The notes below the pieces were generated by a model, which worked only from the letters and a program-made list of their open reading frames with translations, searched no databases and was not told the DNA's origin. From Flavipsychrobacter sp. (GTDB lineage: Bacteria > Bacteroidota > Bacteroidia > Chitinophagales > Chitinophagaceae): a stretch of DNA of 64,000 bases. Below are positions 1-8,692 of the stretch, piece after piece; position 1 is the first letter of the stretch, and each line of letters starts with the position of its first letter. The stretch lies in assembly GCA_041392855.1 (NCBI GenBank), contig JAWKLD010000001.1:2094001-2158000 (forward strand). The letters are read 5' to 3'. Position numbers and translations under genes: made by a program.

Positions 1-495
1 CGTAAGTAAATTTTGACTGCTTGCATCTGGCAAACTCTCTAATGCCATTTACAGAATTATGATTATCTACTAACAAGGCATAATGACTCTTATCAGTAAA
101 CGGATATGCCTCCCCTATCAACTTAAGTGCACCACTAGCATTAAGGGTAAATACCACACAATATTCGTCTTCCTTGTCATTGAAATACTCCTTCACATAA
201 GCCCTGGCTTTTTCATTACACTCGGTTGCCAATTTAGAAGTCGGATTCTCAGAGTGAGGATTTCCATATACATCTGCAAGTAAAAAGTCTTGATGATCTT
301 GTATTAACGATGCAGGATATAAATTTCCACCTACAAAATCTAGGTAAACATGATCTTTAGCTTCAATGCGCGAAAAATCCTTCTTTCTCAATTCATCTAA
401 AAAACCAGACTCGCTGTACTGCGGATGTTTTTTGAGAAAATCGCTCAATACACGCTCATAATCAACAGTTTGTATTTCTTTTACCTCTTGCATAC
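1..495 (-). CDS. Aminotransferase class V-fold PLP enzyme, 3' part cut by window edge
   Basis: The minus strand encodes a continuous frame from about position 478 to the window edge. The translated stretch contains YLDFVGGNLYP, DVYGNPHSENPTS and VFTLNASGALKLIGE, the N-terminal pattern of class V-fold PLP-dependent enzymes of the cysteine desulfurase / molybdenum-cofactor sulfurase type, which use PLP to handle sulfur or amino groups. The catalytic lysine would lie beyond the edge. The only nearby ATG (493-495) is one base out of frame with the enzyme: it reads MQEVKK and then runs into a stop after 16 codons. An A6 run there forms A AAA AAG, and a -1 shift joins ATG to the enzyme frame. Alternatives are a TTG start at 446-448 or a homopolymer indel in the assembly. 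The family call is fairly safe; the substrate is unknown. Confidence 0.72.
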
Positions 496-628
496 TTATT
501 ATTTGGTTTATGGCCTAATTCGGTTCAAAAGTCTAAAATATATAAATATAATGCAACGTATAAGTTCGTACGTTTTCAAACATTAAAAAAAACATACTTT
601 AATCCACCTATTTTATAATAAATAGCCT

Positions 629-636
629 TACCTTTG
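629..636 (+). promoter_or_regulatory. Bacteroidota -7 promoter element (TACCTTTG) for rpsF operon
   Basis: TACCTTTG is an exact match to the Bacteroidota sigma-ABfr -7 consensus TAnnTTTG. Transcription would start around 641-643, immediately before the S6:S18 leader structure, which supports the assignment. I do not see a strong -33 element. Confidence 0.7.
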
Positions 637-640
637 CCAT

Positions 641-700
641 CCCAAAAATACTTGGCTGCCCGAAAGGGTACCCATAGTTGCTGCCAAGTATGAGGGATAT
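641..700 (+). ncRNA. S6:S18 ribosomal protein leader (autoregulatory mRNA structure)
   Basis: An 8-bp perfect stem pairs TACTTGGC (649-656) with GCCAAGTA (683-690). It encloses CCCGAAAGGGTACCC, which contains the CCGA/GGTA-type internal motif known from the S6:S18 leader family. The structure lies between the TAnnTTTG promoter and the rpsF start at 724. In that family the S6:S18 heterodimer binds the leader and represses its own operon. The position, the stem and the conserved loop bases are seen; binding is inferred from the family. Confidence 0.75.
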
Positions 701-723
701 TTTTTAACTATTTAAAGACATCA

Positions 724-1077
724 ATGGCAACAGAAAATCTACAGAGCTATGAGCTTATGATCATCTTCACGCCTGTATTAGCTGAAGATGAGTACAAAGC
801 TGCTCAACAAAACCTTGCTGATTTCATTAAAGAAAACGGTGGAGAGGTAACACACCAAAACGCTTGGGGGCTTCGCTCACTTGCTTATCCAATCAATAAA
901 AAGACTACAGGTTTGTACTGGGTAATTGAATACAGTGCACCAGCAGACCTAAATGCAAAAATGGAGATTCAAATGAACCGTGACGAAAACGTTATGCGTC
1001 ATATGATCACTCGTTTGGATAAGTATGCAGTTGCTTACAATGAAAAGCGTCGTAACAAATTAGCGGAAAACGCTTAA
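724..1077 (+). CDS. rpsF: 30S ribosomal protein S6
   Basis: The 117-residue product has the S6 fold pattern: YELMIIFTPVL at the first strand, the NAWGLRSLAYPINKKTTGLYW core and a C-terminal MRHMITRLDKYAV strand. S6 binds the central domain of 16S rRNA as a heterodimer with S18. It is the first gene of an S6-S18-L9 operon, 36 bp ahead of rpsR, and follows a promoter and an S6:S18-type leader. The length is normal for Bacteroidota S6, and the ATG is the only sensible start. Confidence 0.98.
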   Translation: MATENLQSYELMIIFTPVLAEDEYKAAQQNLADFIKENGGEVTHQNAWGLRSLAYPINKKTTGLYWVIEYSAPADLNAKMEIQMNRDENVMRHMITRLDKYAVAYNEKRRNKLAENA

Positions 1078-1113
1078 TTAAAACCTTCCACCACTCAATT
1101 AAAAAATTAAACA

Positions 1114-1380
1114 ATGGCAAGAAATAACGAAATAAAATTCCTTACTTCTACCCGTGTTGAGAAGCGTCAAAAGAAATATTGTCGTTTCAAGAAAATGGGT
1201 ATCAAGTATATTGATTATAAGGATGGCGAATTCCTTAAGAAATTCTTGAATGATCAAGGTAAAATGCTTCCTCGTCGTATTACTGGTAACTCTCTAAAGT
1301 ATCAGCGTAAGGTAGCACAAGCAATAAAAAAGGCACGCCAAATGGCTATCTTGCCTTATGTAACTGACCTTTTAAAGTAA
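1114..1380 (+). CDS. rpsR: 30S ribosomal protein S18
   Basis: The 88-residue basic protein contains YIDYKDGEFLKKFL and the signature GKMLPRRITGNSLKYQRK, followed by AIKKARQMAILPY, all standard S18 sequence. It partners S6 in the 30S platform. It is 36 bp after rpsF and 8 bp before rplI, so the three are one transcript. Confidence 0.98.
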   Translation: MARNNEIKFLTSTRVEKRQKKYCRFKKMGIKYIDYKDGEFLKKFLNDQGKMLPRRITGNSLKYQRKVAQAIKKARQMAILPYVTDLLK

Positions 1381-1388
1381 AATAAGCC

Positions 1389-1835
1389 ATGCAAGTAATT
1401 CTAATAAAAGACGTAGATAATTTGGGCGGCGCCCACGAATTGGTAGAAGTAAAGCCTGGTTATGCTCGCAACTTCTTGATACCACAGAAATATGCTATCG
1501 AAGCAAGCCAATCTAATTTAAAGATATTAGGTGAGCGTAAAAAGCAAATGGAAAAGCGTGAAGCGGCTCTATTAGCTGAAATAGCGAAAGTAAGAGCAGT
1601 ACTATCTGAAAGCCCAGTAAAAATTGGTGCTAAGTTGGGTACTACTGGAAAAATCTTTGGTTCTGTAACTTCTATACAACTTGGTCGCGCTATACGCGAG
1701 CAAAAAGGATATGAGATCGATCGTCGCCGTATTAACATACTAGACGAGATCAAAGAAGCTGGTACTTTCAAAGCACAAATCGACTTTGGTAAAGACAACA
1801 TCGTTGATATGGAGTTTGAAGTTGTAGGAGAATAA
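1389..1835 (+). CDS. rplI: 50S ribosomal protein L9
   Basis: The 148-residue product begins MQVILIKDVDNLGGAHELVEVKPGYARNFLIP in overlapping pieces, the conserved N-terminal RNA-binding domain of L9. A lysine/glutamate-rich connecting helix (about 45-75) and a C-terminal domain with GKIFGSVTS follow. It is the last gene of the rpsF operon, and a strong intrinsic terminator follows 22 bp after the stop. Confidence 0.98.
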   Translation: MQVILIKDVDNLGGAHELVEVKPGYARNFLIPQKYAIEASQSNLKILGERKKQMEKREAALLAEIAKVRAVLSESPVKIGAKLGTTGKIFGSVTSIQLGRAIREQKGYEIDRRRINILDEIKEAGTFKAQIDFGKDNIVDMEFEVVGE

Positions 1836-1857
1836 TTAATATTCTTACTTGATATAA

Positions 1858-1896
1858 ATAGAAAGGGGTTGCAGCAAGCAATCCCTTTCTATTTTA
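1858..1896 (+). terminator. Intrinsic terminator of the rpsF-rpsR-rplI operon
   Basis: A 14-bp stem pairs ATAGAAAGGGGTTG (1858-1871) with CAATCCCTTTCTAT (1879-1892). It has one G-U pair and a 7-nt loop, and is followed by TTTTATT. Confidence 0.9.
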
Positions 1897-1998
1897 TTAC
1901 ATGTTTACTACCTAATATTTAGAAGACTAAAGTATATTGCAACATTCAAAAGGATACCTTGTATAAGATATCTATGACCTAAAGAACTAAATTGACTA

Positions 1999-2742
1999 AT
2001 GTTTTTACGTAAACTCAACTCCTTTTTAAAAGGATTTTTACTTTTTTCGAGAATAGGGCTACTATTAAAACCCTTCAGTCATTTTTTTAAGTTCTCCAGC
2101 AACTTTGCAAACCTAGCTTCATGGATACAAAAACACCATAAAACCATCCCTTTTACTGACTTCTATAAGGTTAATAAAGTTTATACCGATAGAAATAAGC
2201 TTTATGCTTATGTGTCTGAAAAGTTCAATCTCAAAGAAGAAAAAATTGAATATTACGAGTTTGGCGTTGCAGGAGGCACCTCTTTCAAATGGTGGCTAAA
2301 TGAAAATAATAATGATCAGTCTAAGTTTTGGGGGTTCGATACATTTGAGGGGCTACCTGAAGATTGGCATTTTTATAAAAAAGGAGATATGAGCTTCAAT
2401 ACTCCTGACTTAAACGACCCTAGAGGAGGTTTTATTAAAGGGCTTTTCCAAGACACCTTTTTTAGCTTTATTAAAAAAAATCAACCTAGTACCACAACTA
2501 AGAAGGTAATACATTTGGACGCTGATCTATACAGCTCTACTTTATTCATCCTCACCAGTTTTGCACCTTATTTAAGAGATGGTGACATCTTACTTTTCGA
2601 CGAATTCAACGTACCCAATCACGAATTTGCTGCTTGGGACACTTTTACCAAAAGCTTTTATTTAGACTACGAAGTACTTGGTGGTGTCAATAATTATTAT
2701 CAAATAGCTGTTAGAATAAAGAATTATAACACAAATTTATAG
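1999..2742 (+). CDS. TylF/MycF-like class I SAM-dependent methyltransferase
   Basis: The 247-residue protein has YEFGVAGG at 86-93 (SAM-binding motif I), GFDTFEGLP at 112-120 and HLDADLYSST at 172-181. This set is typical of the TylF/MycF macrocin O-methyltransferase family, whose members methylate sugars, often in glycan or antibiotic assembly. The DxD in HLDAD fits the metal-binding site of that family. The first 40 residues are hydrophobic and aromatic-rich and could anchor the protein to the membrane. It is monocistronic between the rplI terminator and panD. The substrate cannot be told; surface polysaccharide methylation is a guess. Confidence 0.8.
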   Translation: MFLRKLNSFLKGFLLFSRIGLLLKPFSHFFKFSSNFANLASWIQKHHKTIPFTDFYKVNKVYTDRNKLYAYVSEKFNLKEEKIEYYEFGVAGGTSFKWWLNENNNDQSKFWGFDTFEGLPEDWHFYKKGDMSFNTPDLNDPRGGFIKGLFQDTFFSFIKKNQPSTTTKKVIHLDADLYSSTLFILTSFAPYLRDGDILLFDEFNVPNHEFAAWDTFTKSFYLDYEVLGGVNNYYQIAVRIKNYNTNL

Positions 2743-2797
2743 CCCTTATACACTAACAATATTTATGCAGTTAGTATATAACATTCTATAGGTTTCG

Positions 2798-2805
2798 TAC
2801 CTTTG
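2798..2805 (+). promoter_or_regulatory. Bacteroidota -7 element (TACCTTTG) for panD operon
   Basis: An exact TAnnTTTG match ends only 7 bp before the panD ATG at 2813. The predicted transcription start (about 2810-2813) falls at or next to the start codon, so the mRNA would be leaderless or nearly so. Confidence 0.65.
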
Positions 2806-2812
2806 CGCCGCT

Positions 2813-3157
2813 ATGCAGATAGAAATGATGAAATCGAAGCTGCACCGTGTAACGGTGACAGAAGCCAACCTTAACTATATAGGCAGCATTACAATTGATG
2901 AAAACCTAATGGATGCTGCTAATCTTATAGAAAATGAAAAGGTGCAAGTGCTTGATGTAGAAAATGGCGAACGACTTGAAACTTATGTAATCAAAGGGAA
3001 ACGAGGTTCTGGCATGATATGTATGAATGGCCCTGCTTCGAGAAAAGTATCCGTTGGCGATACGGTCATCATTGTTTCTTACGCGAGTATGGATCTAGAA
3101 GAAGCAAAAACTTTCCAACCAACAGTAATATTCCCTAATAAAGACAATACACTATAA
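2813..3157 (+). CDS. panD: Aspartate 1-decarboxylase proenzyme
   Basis: The product converts L-aspartate to beta-alanine for pantothenate and coenzyme A. The 114 residues show LHRVTVTEANLNYIGSITID, which includes the self-cleavage site Gly24-Ser25 where Ser25 becomes the pyruvoyl cofactor; Lys9, Tyr22, Arg54-region and NGPASR motifs are also in place. MQIE is the conserved N-terminus, so the first ATG is preferred over the ATG-ATG 12 bp downstream. It heads a probable operon with the membrane protein at 3177 (19-bp gap) and rfaE2. Confidence 0.97.
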   Translation: MQIEMMKSKLHRVTVTEANLNYIGSITIDENLMDAANLIENEKVQVLDVENGERLETYVIKGKRGSGMICMNGPASRKVSVGDTVIIVSYASMDLEEAKTFQPTVIFPNKDNTL

Positions 3158-3176
3158 ATAATTACCTTTAGCCTAG

Positions 3177-4169
3177 ATGAGTAAAAAAACGCTCTTAAAG
3201 ATCATCCAATACATTGTCTTTCTTGGGCTAGGCGTGGGCATTATCTACTACATGTCTTCTCAACTATCTGATGAGGAGAAAACAGAGATGGTCAATGCAA
3301 TAAAGGGCGTACGTATTGGCTGGCTAGTCCCTATATTTATTGCAGGTTTTCTTTCTCATTTATTTAGGGCACTACGATGGAAATTATTGATGGAACCTTT
3401 AAATATAAGGCCAACTACACTAAACACTACTGCTGCTGTACTAATTGGTTATATAGCAAACCTGTTTATTCCTAGAGCTGGAGAGGTAGCAAAATGTACT
3501 GTTCTTGCTAGATATGAGAATGTACCTGCAGACAAAATGATAGGCACAATTGTAGCAGAAAGGGCTTTTGATGTTTTATCTCTTGTTACTGTTACAACTA
3601 TTGCTTTCTTATTGCAAGCAGATATTATTGGCAGCTATGCTACCAATCTTCTTTCTGCCATATCGGCAAAAAGTAACACCATATTTATTGCTATCGGAGC
3701 TTTAATACTACTTATAATAGTATTGGTGGTTTTGTATAGACGTATGGGAGATACCAAAATAGGGCAATTCATCAAAGGATTGGGCGATGGTGTAAAATCT
3801 ATCTTTAAACTAAAAAAGCGTGGACTATTTCTGCTATATACAGTCCTGCTATGGTTTACTTATTGGATACAAGTTGTATTTGGCTTCTGGAGCATGCCTG
3901 CATTAGAACATCTTTCGGGGCTCACAGCTCTTATTACACTCATTTTTGGCAGCATTGGCATGATTGCTACCCAAGGAGGAATAGGCGCTTATACTTACCT
4001 TGTTGCAGATATACTTAATACCTATGGTATAGATAAAGCATATGGTCAGGCATTTGGCTGGGTATCATGGGCAGTACAAACAGGAATTATCCTTATATTA
4101 GGTCTAGCTTCTATATTATTCATCATGAATAGAAAAAGACGCAATGCACAAGTTAAAGCAGATAACTAG
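3177..4169 (+). CDS. Flippase-like / lysylphosphatidylglycerol synthase TM-domain family membrane protein
   Basis: The 330-residue protein has about eight hydrophobic segments and the family hallmarks LSHLFRALRWKLLM (about 60-73), IGYIANLFIPRAGEVAKC (about 90-107) and GSIGMIATQGGIGAY (about 260-274). These mark the UPF0104/YbhN family related to the membrane domain of MprF. In the family such domains are thought to move lipids between leaflets; no aminoacyl-transferase domain is attached here. It sits 19 bp after panD and overlaps rfaE2 by 26 bp. A role in envelope lipid or LPS handling is inferred from that neighbour. Confidence 0.82.
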   Translation: MSKKTLLKIIQYIVFLGLGVGIIYYMSSQLSDEEKTEMVNAIKGVRIGWLVPIFIAGFLSHLFRALRWKLLMEPLNIRPTTLNTTAAVLIGYIANLFIPRAGEVAKCTVLARYENVPADKMIGTIVAERAFDVLSLVTVTTIAFLLQADIIGSYATNLLSAISAKSNTIFIAIGALILLIIVLVVLYRRMGDTKIGQFIKGLGDGVKSIFKLKKRGLFLLYTVLLWFTYWIQVVFGFWSMPALEHLSGLTALITLIFGSIGMIATQGGIGAYTYLVADILNTYGIDKAYGQAFGWVSWAVQTGIILILGLASILFIMNRKRRNAQVKADN

Positions 4170-4635
4170 TAAAATACTTGATAATACCCTTTTGCAGGAG
4201 CACTGTAAAGAGTGGCACAAATCTGGAAAAAAAATAGTTTTTACTAATGGCTGTTTTGATATTCTGCATCATGGTCATATCGATTTACTAGCCAAAGCTG
4301 CTGATTTTGGAGATGTGCTTATTGTTGGTTTAAACAGTGACAATTCTGTAAAAAGGCTGAAGGGAGAAGAAAGACCCATCAATCATGAGCAAGACAGAGC
4401 TTTCCAACTTGCAGCTCTTTTACCTGTAGATGCCGTTTGTTTTTTCTCTGAAGATACTCCGGAAGCTCTTATCAAAACTATTAATCCCGACGTTTTGGTT
4501 AAAGGAGGCGACTATACCATTGACACTATTGTTGGTGCCAGTCATATTATTGAAAATGGAGGACGAGTAGAAATAGTTCCTTTTGTATCCGGCTACTCCA
4601 CTAGCGCTACAATTGAGCGTATTAAGAAATTGTAA
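4144..4635 (+). CDS. rfaE2: D-glycero-beta-D-manno-heptose 1-phosphate adenylyltransferase
   Basis: The 163-residue stand-alone nucleotidyltransferase has VFTNGCFDILHHGHIDLL, with the cytidylyltransferase HxGH motif at 42-45, and VKGGDYTIDTIVGA. It matches the C-terminal half of E. coli HldE, which makes ADP-heptose for the LPS inner core; here the kinase half is a separate gene not in view. It overlaps the upstream membrane protein gene by 26 bp, so translation may be coupled. Confidence 0.92.
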   Translation: MHKLKQITSKILDNTLLQEHCKEWHKSGKKIVFTNGCFDILHHGHIDLLAKAADFGDVLIVGLNSDNSVKRLKGEERPINHEQDRAFQLAALLPVDAVCFFSEDTPEALIKTINPDVLVKGGDYTIDTIVGASHIIENGGRVEIVPFVSGYSTSATIERIKKL

Positions 4636-4684
4636 ATAATCCTTTTTGTATATTCATGTAAAGTGTACTACAATCTGTAGTGCT

Positions 4685-4692
4685 TAGCTTTG
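4685..4692 (+). promoter_or_regulatory. Bacteroidota -7 element (TAGCTTTG) for ppk
   Basis: Exact TAnnTTTG match, 27 bp before the TTG start of ppk at 4719, giving a short leader of about 20 nt. Confidence 0.6.
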
Positions 4693-4718
4693 CTAGTTGA
4701 CAAAACAATCGTCTCAAA

Positions 4719-6788
4719 TTGAAATCTTCTAAACAAACCATAGTACGTGATATTAGTTGGTTGTCCTTCAATGCAAGAGTATTGCAAGAAGCTAAAGACA
4801 ATTCGAATCACCTGTACGACCGACTTAGATTCTTGGGAATATTCTCTAATAACCTCGATGAATTTTTTAGAGTAAGAGTAGCTACACTGGCAAGAATGGT
4901 AAGGCTTGGAAAAGCTGCAAAGGTGCATCTGGAAGAAAACCCGAGTAAAATACTTTCTAGGATACAAGAGATTGTCATGACGCAACAGGCAACCTTTGAC
5001 AATACATACAATGAAATAATAAGAGCGTTACGCAAGAAAAACATCTATATAAAAAATGAGAACCAGCTCAATAAAGAGCAAAAAGAATTTGTACTCAACT
5101 ACTTCAACGATAAGGTAAGGACTCAGACGGTTCCTTTAATGATCGAGAGTATATTAGACATGCCTTATTTAAGAGACAAGTCGGTATACCTAGCCTGCGT
5201 ACTTGGCAATACAAACAACCCCATGCTGCAGCGCTATTCACTTATAGAAATACCTACAAAGGTTTTACCTCGTTTTCTGATCTTACCTTCAGAAAAAGGC
5301 AGGCATGATATCATCTTATTAGAAGACGTAATTCGCTTTAGCCTCCCTAACTTATTTGCACCATTCGGGTTTAATCGTTTTTTAGGATACATAATAAAAG
5401 TGACACGTGATGCTGAATTAGATATTGATAACGATATCAATACCAATCTAATAGATGAGCTGGAAAAGGGGTTAAAGAATAGAAAAAAAGGTAGAGCCAC
5501 ACGTTTTGTTTACGACAGGAATATTGATAAAAACTTATTAGAATACCTTATTAAGAGGCTAAATCTTAATAAAAAAGACCACCTAATACCCGGTGGACGA
5601 ATTCATAACTTCAAGGAGTTCATGGATTTCCCGCCACAAGTTTTTGAAGACCTGAAACCACGGTCAAGATCACTGGTGCATCCACTGCTCAAACAGCCTT
5701 GTCGTATTATGGAAATAATAGAAAAGAGAGATGTAATGCTTCATTTCCCTTATCACTCTTTCGACTCTGTTATAGACCTGCTTCGAGAGGCCGCGATTGA
5801 CCCTTTTGTGCAAAGCATAAAAATCACCTGCTATAGACTAGCAAAAGAGTCAAAATTAGTAAACGCCATAGTGAATGCCGTAAGAAATGGCAAAACGGTA
5901 ACTGTAGCTCTAGAGTTAAGAGCTCGGTTTGATGAAGAGGCCAATTTAATGTGGAAGGAACGCTTAGAGGAAGAAGGCGTAAAAGTGGTGTTAGGCATAC
6001 CTAACATGAAGGTGCATACTAAAATATGTGTCATCAAGAAAAAAGAGTTTAGCAAAATAAAGCATTATGCTTTTGTGTCTACGGGCAACTTTAACGAGAA
6101 CACCGCTAGACTTTATGGAGATCATTGTTTACTCACTACCAACCGTGCTATCATATCAGATATCAACAGAACATTTTTATTCTTAGAATCTGAAAAGCCC
6201 AACCTGGAGACCTTAAAAAAATGTAAAACGCTACCTACGTCTCCTATAAACATGAGGAGCTATTTTATTGACTTAATTGACAAAGAGATAGACGCTGCAA
6301 AAAAAGGACAAAAGTCGGGAGTTACTATAAAATTAAACAGTCTTGTTGACCATGACTTTATTGCAAAACTATATGAGGCGGCACGCGTTGGTGTAGAGGT
6401 AAATCTTATCATAAGAGGTATCTGCTGTGCCTATACACAACAAAAAGCCTTTAAAAAGCCTATAAGAGCCATTAGCATAGTTGATGAATATCTGGAGCAT
6501 GCTCGCGTTTTTGTTTTCTATAATGCGGGAGACCCTAAAGTATATATATCTTCTGCCGACTGGATGATAAGAAACCTCGACCATAGAGTAGAAACAGCCT
6601 GCCCAATACTTGACCCGTCGATAAAACAAGAATTGATAGACATGTTAGCAATTCAATTGTCGGGCAATGTAAAAGCTCGTATCTTGGATAACGAGCAGAG
6701 CAATGGTTATGTAAAAAGAGCTGTTGAAGACGAAATAATTAGATCACAAGTTGCCATAAGCAACTATTTGGAAAACAAAACTTACTAA
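4719..6788 (+). CDS. ppk1: Polyphosphate kinase 1
   Basis: The 689-residue protein builds inorganic polyphosphate from ATP. It opens with VRDISWLSFNARVLQEA and NNLDEFFRVRVA, the PPK1 N-terminal domain. Catalytic histidines are visible at H433 (NMKVHTKICVI; phosphohistidine equivalent of E. coli H435) and H594 (LEHARVF; equivalent of H592), in the phospholipase D-like C-terminal domains. The start codon is TTG. Two bases separate its stop from ppx, so synthesis and breakdown enzymes share one transcript. Confidence 0.97.
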   Translation: MKSSKQTIVRDISWLSFNARVLQEAKDNSNHLYDRLRFLGIFSNNLDEFFRVRVATLARMVRLGKAAKVHLEENPSKILSRIQEIVMTQQATFDNTYNEIIRALRKKNIYIKNENQLNKEQKEFVLNYFNDKVRTQTVPLMIESILDMPYLRDKSVYLACVLGNTNNPMLQRYSLIEIPTKVLPRFLILPSEKGRHDIILLEDVIRFSLPNLFAPFGFNRFLGYIIKVTRDAELDIDNDINTNLIDELEKGLKNRKKGRATRFVYDRNIDKNLLEYLIKRLNLNKKDHLIPGGRIHNFKEFMDFPPQVFEDLKPRSRSLVHPLLKQPCRIMEIIEKRDVMLHFPYHSFDSVIDLLREAAIDPFVQSIKITCYRLAKESKLVNAIVNAVRNGKTVTVALELRARFDEEANLMWKERLEEEGVKVVLGIPNMKVHTKICVIKKKEFSKIKHYAFVSTGNFNENTARLYGDHCLLTTNRAIISDINRTFLFLESEKPNLETLKKCKTLPTSPINMRSYFIDLIDKEIDAAKKGQKSGVTIKLNSLVDHDFIAKLYEAARVGVEVNLIIRGICCAYTQQKAFKKPIRAISIVDEYLEHARVFVFYNAGDPKVYISSADWMIRNLDHRVETACPILDPSIKQELIDMLAIQLSGNVKARILDNEQSNGYVKRAVEDEIIRSQVAISNYLENKTY

Positions 6789-6790
6789 TA

Positions 6791-7684
6791 TTGATATTAG
6801 CTGCTATAGACATAGGTTCTAATGCTGTAAGACTACTAATAAATGATGTTACTGTCTACGAAGATGGGAAAGCGGATTTTACCAAACTTACTCTTTTACG
6901 TATCCCTTTACGTTTAGGTTTTGATGTTTTTAAAAACGGCGTTATAGCTAAAAAGAAAAAACAAAAATTAATAGACACTATTAAGATCTACAAACTATTG
7001 ATGGATGTATATGAAGTAGAAGACTATAGAGCCTGCGCTACTTCGGCCATGCGCGATGCCTCCAACGGATTCGATATTATAAAAGAAATAAAAAAAGAAA
7101 CCGGCATTGACATAAAGCTCATCACAGGGCATGAGGAAGCTGATATCATTTATGAAACACATATTGCCGAAAACTTAAACGAGGATTCTTCCTACTTGTA
7201 TATAGATGTTGGAGGAGGTAGTACAGAGGTAACACTCTTCTCTAAGAACCAAACCATTTTTAAAGAATCATTCAACATTGGTACCATTAGACTGATCAAC
7301 GACGCGGTTACCGAGGAGCAATGGAATCATGTAAAGCAGTTCATAAAAAAAGAAACCAAAAACTATCGACCACTTAAAGCAATTGGTAGTGGTGGCAATA
7401 TAAATAAGACCTTCTCTATATCTAAAACCAAGGAAGGCCGTGCATTATCTATACAGTTATTAAAAGACTACTATAAAGAACTAAGCATGTATAGCCTTGA
7501 GGAAAGGAAACATGTATACAACCTTAGGGCAGACAGAGCAGATGTTATAGTGCCTGCTTTGAACATTTATATCTCAATAATGAGATGGGCAGGTGCTGAT
7601 AGAATATTTGTACCCAAAATAGGGCTAGCTGATGGATTAATTAAAATGATGTACCAAGAGTACTTAGAAGGGGAGCAAAAATAA
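6791..7684 (+). CDS. ppx: Exopolyphosphatase, Ppx/GppA family
   Basis: The 297-residue protein has AIDIGSNAVRLLI at the N-terminus, ACATSAMRDASNG and YIDVGGGSTEVTLF, the ASKHA phosphate-binding loops of Ppx/GppA enzymes. It removes terminal phosphate from polyphosphate or (p)ppGpp-type substrates. It is only the two-lobed catalytic core, without the C-terminal HD-like domains of E. coli Ppx, which is usual for short bacterial forms. It starts with TTG just after ppk1, and its last codons lie inside a terminator stem. Confidence 0.92.
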   Translation: MILAAIDIGSNAVRLLINDVTVYEDGKADFTKLTLLRIPLRLGFDVFKNGVIAKKKKQKLIDTIKIYKLLMDVYEVEDYRACATSAMRDASNGFDIIKEIKKETGIDIKLITGHEEADIIYETHIAENLNEDSSYLYIDVGGGSTEVTLFSKNQTIFKESFNIGTIRLINDAVTEEQWNHVKQFIKKETKNYRPLKAIGSGGNINKTFSISKTKEGRALSIQLLKDYYKELSMYSLEERKHVYNLRADRADVIVPALNIYISIMRWAGADRIFVPKIGLADGLIKMMYQEYLEGEQK

Positions 7685-7698
7685 ATTGCTCCCCTTCT
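7666..7698. terminator. Bidirectional terminator between ppx and the convergent T9SS gene
   Basis: A 13-bp perfect stem pairs AGAAGGGGAGCAA (7666-7678) with TTGCTCCCCTTCT (7686-7698) around a 7-nt A-rich loop. It includes the ppx stop codon and faces the end of the minus-strand gene at 7709. Confidence 0.75.
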
Positions 7699-7708
7699 TG
7701 CATATATG

Positions 7709-8692
7709 TTATTTATCAACTGACAATTTACCTGTATAAACTAGAGCACCATCGTTTGACGTAATACTGTAGAAATACATGCCTGATGGTAATTCTTTCA
7801 CATTAACCGTAGTATTTTTCGTAAAATTTACCTGCTTCACTTTCTGACCACTCATATTATAAAGCTCCCATATCAACGGTTGATTTATTGTGGTATTGAT
7901 ATTCACCACTTCTGTAGCAGGGTTAGGATAACAGCTTACAACTTCATTATTCAATAAAGGGAAGTGTATTCCCGAAGAATGAATACCTGCTTCTACATCA
8001 TCAACAGTTAGCTTGCTACCGTCCACAGGTACTGTAGCCGTAACACTAGTACTACTTAAAAACAGCACTAACAGTTTATCCGGAACAACGTTTGGGTCTA
8101 TGTAATTAATCTTTACTTCGTATTTCGTATAAGCAGATACTTGACTAGCAATGATCGTATCTGCACTTCCTACTATCGAGTCTGCCCCTCCTAATCCTTG
8201 CCCTGCCAGCACAGCTGTTATGATTATCTGTGCTTTATCTCCTCCTTGAGGTGCATATTTAAGCCAGGCGCTAACATAACCTATTCTTGAGCTTATTGAT
8301 GTTCCCCCTACATAGTTTATGCTGGATATTGGGTTATTGGGGTCAAATTTAGCAATGTCTATTCCTGGTCTTGCATTGGTTAATATACCTGGTATTACTC
8401 CTAGTGTCGTGCCCTGATTCTTACTGGTTACCTCTGCCGCAAAAGAGCCAGAGTGCGCGCTACTAGATTTTACCATTTGCTTGGTAAGGCTAGACGTTGG
8501 AATGGTTAGAAAAGGAGCTACTGTATATATTAAAGAATCAGTACCAAACCAATGATCAGGCAACGTAACCTGTGTGCTTGGGAAACCAACAGAAAGAGAA
8601 CGCCAACTCTCCATCCCTGCGCCCGAAAATGTTTGTGCAGTAGCTGACAGCATACTTATTAAGATGGTGATCGATAGTAAAACTTTTTTCAT
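7709..8692 (-). CDS. Secreted protein with T9SS type A sorting domain
   Basis: Starting at the internal ATG at 8692 gives a clean signal peptide, MKKVLLSITILISMLSATAQ, cut before TFSG; the upstream in-frame ATG at 8719 would add nine non-signal residues. The mature part (about 300 residues) is a beta-rich PCMD-like or carbohydrate-binding-like domain I cannot name with confidence. The C-terminal 80 residues (CYPNPATEVVNIN, WELYNMSGQKV, LPSGMYFYSI, GKLSVDK) are a classic Por secretion system type A domain, so the protein crosses the outer membrane by T9SS. It is monocistronic. Confidence 0.85.
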   Translation of the reverse strand: MKKVLLSITILISMLSATAQTFSGAGMESWRSLSVGFPSTQVTLPDHWFGTDSLIYTVAPFLTIPTSSLTKQMVKSSSAHSGSFAAEVTSKNQGTTLGVIPGILTNARPGIDIAKFDPNNPISSINYVGGTSISSRIGYVSAWLKYAPQGGDKAQIIITAVLAGQGLGGADSIVGSADTIIASQVSAYTKYEVKINYIDPNVVPDKLLVLFLSSTSVTATVPVDGSKLTVDDVEAGIHSSGIHFPLLNNEVVSCYPNPATEVVNINTTINQPLIWELYNMSGQKVKQVNFTKNTTVNVKELPSGMYFYSITSNDGALVYTGKLSVDK

